A stretch of DNA of 23,517 nucleotides, taken from an uncultured Clostridia bacterium (lineage in GTDB: Bacteria > Bacillota > Clostridia > Christensenellales > Aristaeellaceae). The notes under the pieces are model-generated. The model made no database searches, was not told where the DNA came from, and saw nothing but the letters and a program-made list of their open reading frames with translations. Location: positions 1-23,517 of the forward strand of contig CAKUCE010000012.1 in the NCBI GenBank assembly GCA_934643535.1. The letters run 5' to 3'. Of this stretch, positions 14,549-21,371 are shown piece by piece. Position 1 is the first letter of the stretch; the number at the start of each line of letters is the position of its first letter. A program made the position numbers and the translations under genes.

Positions 14549-15490
14549 TTGAACGCAGAATCCCTCACTGTAAGGCGTGCGCCGCTGCGCAGGCGTCTTT
14601 TGGATAATATTCGAAACCATCCGCTGCTTTATCTGCTGGCCCTTCCGGTGGCGGCTTATTATATCATTTTCTGTTATCTGCCGATGTACGGCGTTGTGAT
14701 CGCCTTTCAGGATTTCAAGCCCGCGCTTGGAATTGCCGGCAGCCGCTGGGTGGGGCTGAAGCATTTTGAAAAGCTCGTCACCAGCCGCTATTTCGGCAGG
14801 CTGCTGGGAAATACCCTGAGCATCAATCTGGGCATGCTGCTGGTGGGTTTTCCGCTGCCCATTCTGTTCGCCCTGCTTTTGAACGAGATCCCCAGCCGCG
14901 GCTTTCAGCGCGTGACTCAGACCATTACGTATATGCCCCATTTTATTTCGACCGTGGTCATCTGCGGTCTGATGGTGCAGTTCTGCTCCAGCAACGGGAT
15001 CCTGACCAACGTGCTTTCCCATCTTGGCATGCAGAAAACCAACCTGTTTACGGTGCCCCGCTATTTCCAGCCGCTGTATATCGGCATGAATATCTGGCAG
15101 AATCTGGGTTGGGATTCCATTATCTATTTCGCCGCTCTGGCCGGGGTGGACAGCGAACTGTACGAAGCCGCCCAGATCGACGGCGCGGGGCGCTGGCGGC
15201 GGATGCTTCACGTAACGCTGCCCGGCATTATGCCCACCGTGGTGATCCTTCTGATCATGCGCATCGGAAGCCTGATGAATCTGGGCTGGGATCAGATCAT
15301 CCTGCTGTATAACGAGCGGGTTTATGAAACGGCGGACGTAATCTCCACCTATGTATACCGCATGGGTCTGAGCAAATTTGAATACAGCTTCGGCTCGGCC
15401 GTAGGACTGCTGAATTCGCTCATCAATATTATGCTGCTGGTAGGCGCCAACGCGCTTTCACGCAGGGTGAATGAAACCGCGCTGTGGTAA
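14549..15490 (+). CDS. LplB-type carbohydrate ABC transporter permease, TTG start
   Basis: A 313-aa membrane subunit of the oligosaccharide importer. The N-terminal signature NHPLLYLLALPVAAYYIIFCYLPMYGVVIAFQDFKP is typical of LplB/YtcP-partner permeases. The EAA loop reads LYEAAQIDGAGRWRRMLHVTLPG, and about six helices are present. The start is TTG at 14549, fixed by AAGGAGG at 14535-14541 with 7-nt spacing; no ATG is available at this position. The weak start codon after a terminator-like hairpin should hold permease levels below those of the binding protein. No ATPase gene is linked. Confidence 0.92.
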   Translation: MNAESLTVRRAPLRRRLLDNIRNHPLLYLLALPVAAYYIIFCYLPMYGVVIAFQDFKPALGIAGSRWVGLKHFEKLVTSRYFGRLLGNTLSINLGMLLVGFPLPILFALLLNEIPSRGFQRVTQTITYMPHFISTVVICGLMVQFCSSNGILTNVLSHLGMQKTNLFTVPRYFQPLYIGMNIWQNLGWDSIIYFAALAGVDSELYEAAQIDGAGRWRRMLHVTLPGIMPTVVILLIMRIGSLMNLGWDQIILLYNERVYETADVISTYVYRMGLSKFEYSFGSAVGLLNSLINIMLLVGANALSRRVNETALW

Positions 15491-15502
15491 GGAGGCCTTG
15501 CA

Positions 15503-16393
15503 ATGCATCATGTTGAAGCCAGAAAAATAACCTATAAAATCGCCAATGCCCTGATCGTCGTTCTCATGCTTTTTCTGATCGTGATTACCATTTATCCGAT
15601 GTATTACACGATCTGCGCTTCCTTTTCGGATGCGCGGGCATTGATGAAAAGCAGCGACCTGCTGCTTAAGCCCCTGGAGCCGGCTACGCTGGAAGGATAC
15701 CGCATGGTTTTTTCCAACCCCAATATCCTGCACAGCTTTTACAACACCATTTTTTACGTGGTCGTGGGCACGGCCATCAGCATGGCGCTGACCATCGCCG
15801 GAGCCTACGTGACCAGCCGCGAAGACTTCCTGCCCCGGAATGTGATGATGAAAGGCATGCTGTTTACCATGTTTTTCAGCGGCGGCCTGATTCCGTGGTT
15901 TTTTGTGGTTCGGGATCTGGGCATGTATAACACCCGATGGGCCATCGTGATCCCGGCGGCGTTATCTACTTATAATCTGATCATCATGCGCACCTTCTTC
16001 AAATCCATCCCCGCGGCGCTGGAAGAAAGCGCGCTGCTGGACGGCGCCAACGACTTTCAGGTGCTTACCCGCATCACGCTTCCCCTGTCCTCCTCCGTTC
16101 TGGCGGTGATTGGAATGTACTACGCCGTGGCCCAGTGGAACGGCTGGTATCATTCTCTGATCTTTCACCGCAGCCGGGAATTGTACCCGCTGCAGATGAT
16201 CCTGCGCGAACTGCTGATCCTCAACGAAATGTCTTCCACGGACAGCGCGGCCAATCTGGTAGAGGAAAGCTATGCGAAAGACCTGATCAAGTATTGCACC
16301 ATTACAGTCACCACCGTTCCGATCCTGGTCATCTATCCTTTCCTGCAAAAGTATTTTGTGAAGGGCGTCATGATCGGCGCTGTGAAGGGCTGA
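15503..16393 (+). CDS. LplC/YtcP-type carbohydrate ABC transporter permease
   Basis: A 296-aa partner permease. It opens with a cytoplasmic stub and a first helix, ALIVVLMLFLIVITIYPMYY, followed by the family segment TICASFSDARAL. The EAA loop is ALEESALLDGANDFQVLTRITLP, and the C-terminus ends FVKGVMIGAVKG, as is usual for LplC. Its ribosome site GGAGG (15491-15495) directly follows the LplB-type stop and lies 7 nt before the ATG, so the two subunits are made together. The next gene, a GH31 enzyme, starts 34 nt after its stop. Confidence 0.93.
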   Translation: MHHVEARKITYKIANALIVVLMLFLIVITIYPMYYTICASFSDARALMKSSDLLLKPLEPATLEGYRMVFSNPNILHSFYNTIFYVVVGTAISMALTIAGAYVTSREDFLPRNVMMKGMLFTMFFSGGLIPWFFVVRDLGMYNTRWAIVIPAALSTYNLIIMRTFFKSIPAALEESALLDGANDFQVLTRITLPLSSSVLAVIGMYYAVAQWNGWYHSLIFHRSRELYPLQMILRELLILNEMSSTDSAANLVEESYAKDLIKYCTITVTTVPILVIYPFLQKYFVKGVMIGAVKG

Positions 16394-16427
16394 GCCAGAA
16401 TACGGGACAGAAATGAGGAAAAAAGGC

Positions 16428-18539
16428 ATGGAACTCAGGGCACAGGCTATTGACAAGGGGATCCTCCGGTTAAGAATGTCGGAAAATTTCGCTCCTTCCC
16501 TGCTGGAACGCTACGGTGTTCTTCACACGGAGCCTGCGGGATGCGAGTCGGGAATCGAATGGAACGGACAGGAGATCCGCCTGCCCAACGGGCGCAGTCT
16601 CTGCTTTTCCTTCCGCACCGAAGAAAACGCGCAGGAATGGCAGGAAAAGCTGGAAAAGCTCAAAAACCGTTTCTCCGAGCATTGCGCGGGACAGCGCGTC
16701 ATTATCGGCGATCCCAACGGCACGACACGAAACAATGCGCCCGTGGAACGGGGCGCTCATACCCCCTTCGGCGTTTCGTTTTCCATTCTTCCCGGCGAAC
16801 GCTTCTACGGTCTGGGAGAGGGAAACAGCGAAAGCCTGAATCTGCGGGGGCACGTCTATCAAAACTGGGCTTACTACCAGTTTGACGAAGCCCCGATTCC
16901 CTTCCTCATGAGTCAGGAAGGCTGGGGCGTCCTCATCAACAACGACTGGAAGCATTTTGTGGATGTGGGCGAAAGCCGGAGCGACCGGCTGGAAATCATC
17001 GGCGAGGACGGAGAACTGGATATTTTCCTGCTCTGGGGCGGTTCCATGGCCGGGGTGCTGAAAAAATACGCCCGGCTGAGCGGCCACAATATGCTGCTGC
17101 CCAAATGGGCCTATGGCCTGACCTATATCGCGCCCATCTACGCTACCGAATTTGTCGTTACCGACCACGCCCGTTTATTCCGCGAAAAGCACATTCCCTG
17201 CGATATGGTTTCGCTGGAACCCGGCTGGATGACGAAGTTCTACGACCACGGGCTGGACAAGCAGTGGGAAAAGACCCGCTTCCATGTGCCCAACTGGGGC
17301 CCGGTGGATCAGCCGCACCCGGAATCCTTCATCGCCGCATTGAAACGCTATGGCTTCCATCTGAAGCTGTGGCTCTGTGTGGATCATGATCTGACGGCTG
17401 AAGAGGAGCGCATCGTCCGCGGGGAGGAGACCTGCGATCCGCCCGCGTGGTTCGATCATCTGGTTCCCTTTGTCCGGCAGGGCGTAGACGCTTTCAAAAT
17501 CGACCCCTGCGAGCTGGTGTACGAGGTTCACCCGGATATGAACTACAAAAACGGCGCCTGTGACGAGCAGATGCACAACCTCAACCAGACGCTGATCGTC
17601 AAGCAGATGTATCAGGGGTTTGCCAAAACCACGGGCCGCCGTCCCATGCACCATTACTGCGGCGGCTACACCGGCTGTCAGCGCTGGGGAGCCATGACGA
17701 CCGGCGACAACGGGGGACGGCAGGGCGCGCTGACCTGGATTCTGAATCTGGCGCTGTCCGGGGCGATGAATACGACCTGCGATATGGACGTCAGCTCGGT
17801 GGAAGCGATCCATTTCGGACTGCTGTTGCCGTGGGGACATCTGAACAGCTGGATCGGCTTCAGCCAGCCGTGGTGGGCCGGAGAAGAAAACGAACGGGCC
17901 TTTACGGAATATGCCAGACTGCGTTACCGGCTTCTCCCCTATCTCTATTCCACCGCACTGGAAGGCCATGAAGAGGATCTGCCCATCGTGCGGCCCATGC
18001 CGCTGGCTTTCCCGGAAAGCGAGGAACTGGCGGACTGCAAAACGCAGTTTATGCTTGGCCCATGGCTGATGGTGACGGTCTTTGAGGCTCAGGTCACTTT
18101 CCCGGAAGGCGAATGGGAGGATTACTTTACCGGCGAGCGGTATTGCGGCCCCTGCACGATCGACTACGCGCCGCCTGCCGGCAAGGGCGGCGGACTCTTT
18201 GTCCGCCGGGGCGCCATCGTGCCCGCGTGGAAGGATCGGGACTATGTTTACCAGTATGACGATTCCGAAATAGAGCTGGACATTTATCCTCTGGGCGAAA
18301 GCCGCTATGTGTTCCGGGAGGACGACGGCGTCAGCCTGGACTATGAAAACCGGCAGAGCTGCCGGACGGAGATTCTCTGCCGCGCGGACGCTGAAAAGGT
18401 GGAGCTGACCATCGGCGAGCGGGCAGGAGAGTATGCCGGGAAGGCCGCAAAACGTCTCTGGAAAGTACGGGTGCATGGCGGGCAGATCCCCGTCGTCGTC
18501 CACAAGCAGTCGGAAACGGACGAAGTGATCTTGTTGTAA
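16428..18539 (+). CDS. Glycoside hydrolase family 31 (alpha-glucosidase/alpha-xylosidase type)
   Basis: About 703 aa, cytoplasmic (no signal peptide). The N-terminal beta-sandwich carries the family text PGERFYGLGEG and NWAYYQFDEAPIPFLMS. In the (beta/alpha)8 barrel the nucleophile is Asp359 in FKIDPCE, matching the GH31 DxxE pattern. The acid/base is Asp427 in TTGDNGG, preceded by GYTGCQRWGA. A C-terminal beta domain follows. I prefer ATG 16428, with GAGGAA at 16415-16420, over ATG 16413, which has no ribosome site. GH31 includes alpha-glucosidases, alpha-xylosidases and others; an alpha-xylosidase would suit the esterase and beta-glycosidase downstream, but specificity cannot be read from the motifs. 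Third enzyme-operon position after the permeases. Confidence 0.9.
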   Translation: MELRAQAIDKGILRLRMSENFAPSLLERYGVLHTEPAGCESGIEWNGQEIRLPNGRSLCFSFRTEENAQEWQEKLEKLKNRFSEHCAGQRVIIGDPNGTTRNNAPVERGAHTPFGVSFSILPGERFYGLGEGNSESLNLRGHVYQNWAYYQFDEAPIPFLMSQEGWGVLINNDWKHFVDVGESRSDRLEIIGEDGELDIFLLWGGSMAGVLKKYARLSGHNMLLPKWAYGLTYIAPIYATEFVVTDHARLFREKHIPCDMVSLEPGWMTKFYDHGLDKQWEKTRFHVPNWGPVDQPHPESFIAALKRYGFHLKLWLCVDHDLTAEEERIVRGEETCDPPAWFDHLVPFVRQGVDAFKIDPCELVYEVHPDMNYKNGACDEQMHNLNQTLIVKQMYQGFAKTTGRRPMHHYCGGYTGCQRWGAMTTGDNGGRQGALTWILNLALSGAMNTTCDMDVSSVEAIHFGLLLPWGHLNSWIGFSQPWWAGEENERAFTEYARLRYRLLPYLYSTALEGHEEDLPIVRPMPLAFPESEELADCKTQFMLGPWLMVTVFEAQVTFPEGEWEDYFTGERYCGPCTIDYAPPAGKGGGLFVRRGAIVPAWKDRDYVYQYDDSEIELDIYPLGESRYVFREDDGVSLDYENRQSCRTEILCRADAEKVELTIGERAGEYAGKAAKRLWKVRVHGGQIPVVVHKQSETDEVILL

Positions 18540-18569
18540 GCGGCCAGCAGGCCGGAAAGGATTTGAAAG

Positions 18570-20327
18570 ATGAGCGAGTATCAATTTGGCATGCTCCGGG
18601 CGGAAGTCAACTTCCCCTGCCAGATCACCTGCAGCGACAGCCGCGACGACGCGCGCAGCCTGTATCGCTTCGAATTGCACTGGGAGCGCAAGGATATTCC
18701 CGAAAAACCGCTGTTCAAGCTCTCGTGGGAAAAGCCGATCCTGGATATTCAATACCAGTGGCACAGCGAGTGCCACTTTGACCGGGCGCTGAAGCCGGAC
18801 TGGGGCTGCGACGAGGAAAGCAAGCTGTCCAAAAGCAGCCCGCTACACTGCTTTTTCAACGACGCGGGCTGGAACCGGTATACCGTGGCGCTGGACGACT
18901 GCGTTACCCTGCTGACCCGTTCGATCGGCGTTCACGAAGAGGACGGCACCCTTCACGCACGGATCTCCATCCCGCTGGATGCCTCCGGCCTGACGGACCG
19001 CTATCAGGTAACGCTCTGGATCGACGAGACGAATTGCCGCTACGAAGACGCGATCCGTGCGGTGGCCAGATGGTGGGAAGAAAAATACCCGCCTGTGAAC
19101 GTCCCCCCGGAAGCCCGGCTGCCCATGTACTCCTCCTGGTACAGCTTCCACCACTTCCTGTTTGCGGACCAGATCGAAGCCGAATGCGCGCGTGCCGTTC
19201 CCTTCGGCATGAAAACGCTGATCCTGGATAACGGCTGGGAGGACGATGACTGCGAACGGGGCTATGCTTACGGCGGCGATCTGCAGACCTCCGTCAAAAA
19301 GTTTCCCGATATGCGCGAGCATGTGCGAAAGATCCATGAACTGGGGATGAAATACATGCTCTGGTGCGGGGTTCCCTTTGCGGGTCTGCATTCGAAAGCC
19401 GCGCAGACTTTCAGGGGCAAAACGCTGGAATATATCGACGCGATCCAGACCTATGCGCTGGACCCCCGTTATCCGGAGGTGCGGGAGCATATCATCAGCA
19501 ATTATGTGCGGATGATGCGGGATTGGGATCTGGACGGCTTTAAGCTGGATTTCATCGACTCCTTCCGTATGGCGAAGGAAACGCCCGCTTTCCGGGAAGG
19601 GATGGATTACGGTGTGCTGGAGGACGCCGTTCACCGGCTGATGACCGATCTGACCCGGCAGCTGCACGCGCTGCGCCCCGACGTTTTGATCGAATTCCGT
19701 CAAAACTATATCGGCCCGGTCATGCGGCAGTATGGCAATATGTTCCGGGTGGGCGACTGCCCGTATTCCACCTCCTATAACCGGGTGGGCGTCGTGGATC
19801 TCCGGCTTACCAGCGGACAGACGGCCGTTCACTCGGATATGCTGATGTGGAACCCGGAGGATCGCGTCGAGAACGCCGCCTGCCAGATCGAAAACGTTCT
19901 GTTCGCCAATGTGCAGCTTTCGGCCCGTCTGGACCGTATCCCGGAGGAACATCTGCGCATGATGCGCTTCTGGACCAGGCTGATGCAGGACGAGCAGCAC
20001 CTGCTGCAGGAGGCTCCCCTCTACGCGGAGCAGCCTCAGATGCTCTATCCCGTAGTGCGGACGGAAGAAAAGGGAAGATCGGTGATTGCCTGCTATCAGC
20101 GCGGCGTGCTGACCGAAGTACCCGCGTCTCGTCTGGACGACGTTTATCTCATCAACGCCAACTCCGGCAGCGCCATGCTGGCGCGTTTCGACCAGAAAAG
20201 CACCTGGAAGGCGACCGTCTGGAATTGCCTCGGCGAAATCCAGACGGAAGCGGAATGGGCGCTGGATGGCCTGACAGAATTGAATATTCCGGAATGCGGG
20301 ATGGTCAGACTGCAAAAAATCAGATGA
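18570..20327 (+). CDS. GH36-like (alpha-galactosidase/melibiase clan) glycoside hydrolase
   Basis: A 585-aa cytoplasmic protein of clan GH-D. An N-terminal beta-rich domain of about 190 residues precedes a barrel opening with MYSSWYSFHHF and LILDNGWE. The likely nucleophile is Asp327 in GFKLDFID, and the likely acid/base is Asp396 in RVGDCPYS. It is shorter than typical GH36 enzymes (about 700 aa) and has LDNGW where most have DDGW, so substrate preference may differ from a standard raffinose-type alpha-galactosidase. AAAGG at 18556-18560 supports the ATG at 18570. It lies 30 bp after the GH31 gene and is followed by a strong hairpin. Confidence 0.78.
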   Translation: MSEYQFGMLRAEVNFPCQITCSDSRDDARSLYRFELHWERKDIPEKPLFKLSWEKPILDIQYQWHSECHFDRALKPDWGCDEESKLSKSSPLHCFFNDAGWNRYTVALDDCVTLLTRSIGVHEEDGTLHARISIPLDASGLTDRYQVTLWIDETNCRYEDAIRAVARWWEEKYPPVNVPPEARLPMYSSWYSFHHFLFADQIEAECARAVPFGMKTLILDNGWEDDDCERGYAYGGDLQTSVKKFPDMREHVRKIHELGMKYMLWCGVPFAGLHSKAAQTFRGKTLEYIDAIQTYALDPRYPEVREHIISNYVRMMRDWDLDGFKLDFIDSFRMAKETPAFREGMDYGVLEDAVHRLMTDLTRQLHALRPDVLIEFRQNYIGPVMRQYGNMFRVGDCPYSTSYNRVGVVDLRLTSGQTAVHSDMLMWNPEDRVENAACQIENVLFANVQLSARLDRIPEEHLRMMRFWTRLMQDEQHLLQEAPLYAEQPQMLYPVVRTEEKGRSVIACYQRGVLTEVPASRLDDVYLINANSGSAMLARFDQKSTWKATVWNCLGEIQTEAEWALDGLTELNIPECGMVRLQKIR

Positions 20328-20331
20328 AGCT

Positions 20332-20376
20332 ACAGCCGTTTTCCGCTGCGATAATCCGACAGCGGAAAACGGCTGT
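20332..20376 (+). promoter_or_regulatory. 17-bp perfect intercistronic hairpin after the GH36-like gene
   Basis: Arms 20332-20348 and 20360-20376 are exact reverse complements with an 11-nt loop. They start 5 nt after the GH36-like stop and end 30 nt before the next ATG. Only TTTGG follows, so it is not a classical terminator; an mRNA-processing or protection role is more likely. Confidence 0.65.
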
Positions 20377-20405
20377 TTGGAAAAGAAAAAAAGAGGAGAA
20401 AGAAA

Positions 20406-21371
20406 ATGCCTTTAGTCGATATGTCCGAAAGGGAACTGCTGGAGTATCAGGGACGAAACGAAAAGCCGCAGGATTTTGACGCCTTCTGGGATAAGGGCAT
20501 TCGGGAAATGGAAGCGCTGGGAACGGAGGCGGAGTTCCGCCGGGCGGAGCTTCAGGTCAAGAACGCCGAATGCTTCCATCTGTATTTTCAGGGCATGGGA
20601 GGTTCCGTGGTCCACGGCATCTACATCCGTCCGACGAATACGACCCGTCCTGCTCCGGCGGTACTGGAATTTCATGGCTACGCCGGGTCGGTGAGGGAAT
20701 TTTCGGAAGCGCTGGGCTGGGCCGCGGCCGGCTTCTGCTATGCGGCCATGGACTGCCGGGGGCAGGGAGGACAGTCTCAGGATAAAGCCTCTGTGCTGGG
20801 AACGACTTTACGCGGGCACATCGTCCGGGGACTGGAGGATGTGCCGGAACAGCTGTACTATCGGAACGTCTTTTTGGATACCGCGCAGCTGGCCAGGATC
20901 GTGGCCGCCCGGCCGGAAGTGAACGAACGGCAGATGGGGGCCATGGGAGGCTCGCAGGGCGGAGGGCTTGCCGCCGCCTGCGCCGCGCTGACGCCCTGGC
21001 TGGCGCGCGCCGCGCTCCGCTATCCCTTCCTGAGCGATTACCGCCGGGTGTGGGAAATGGATCTGGCCAAAGACGCTTATGCGGAATTGAAGGATTTCTT
21101 CCGCTGGTTCGATCCCCGTCATCTTCGGGAACAGGAGATCTTTACCGCGCTGGGATACATCGACGTTCATCATCTGGCTTCGCGCATTCAGGCCAGGACC
21201 CGGCTTTATACCGGCCTGATGGACACGCTTTGTCCCCCGTCCACGCAGTTTGCCCTTTATAATCATATTCAGGCCCCCAAGGATTACCAGCTTTATCCCG
21301 ACTTTGGTCACGAGGACCTGCCGGGACAGAAGGACGACGTCATGCAGTTTATGCAGGAGATGGTGAAATGA
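20406..21371 (+). CDS. CE7-family acetyl esterase (acetylxylan esterase / cephalosporin-C deacetylase type)
   Basis: A 321-aa alpha/beta hydrolase that removes O-acetyl groups from sugars. All three CE7 hallmarks are visible: RGQGG near 118-122, the nucleophile elbow GGSQGG with Ser183, and the His-Glu motif FGHED with His302. Asp273 in GLMDTLCPPS completes the likely triad. No signal peptide, so it acts on imported acetylated oligosaccharides. AGGAG at 20394-20398 lies 7 nt before the ATG at 20406. The stop overlaps the GH3 start (ATGA), implying coupled translation with the beta-glycosidase. CE7 enzymes are often promiscuous, so xylan is not implied. Confidence 0.9.
   Translation: MPLVDMSERELLEYQGRNEKPQDFDAFWDKGIREMEALGTEAEFRRAELQVKNAECFHLYFQGMGGSVVHGIYIRPTNTTRPAPAVLEFHGYAGSVREFSEALGWAAAGFCYAAMDCRGQGGQSQDKASVLGTTLRGHIVRGLEDVPEQLYYRNVFLDTAQLARIVAARPEVNERQMGAMGGSQGGGLAAACAALTPWLARAALRYPFLSDYRRVWEMDLAKDAYAELKDFFRWFDPRHLREQEIFTALGYIDVHHLASRIQARTRLYTGLMDTLCPPSTQFALYNHIQAPKDYQLYPDFGHEDLPGQKDDVMQFMQEMVK

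Noticed and set aside
17175..18776. Minus-strand open frame of about 533 codons opposite GH31
   Set aside because: Opposite a gene with both catalytic aspartates in place; no recognisable motif and it crosses the GH31/GH36 junction.
18843..20315. Minus-strand open frame of about 490 codons opposite the GH36-like gene
   Set aside because: Same reason: a shadow with histidine-rich, unfamiliar text.
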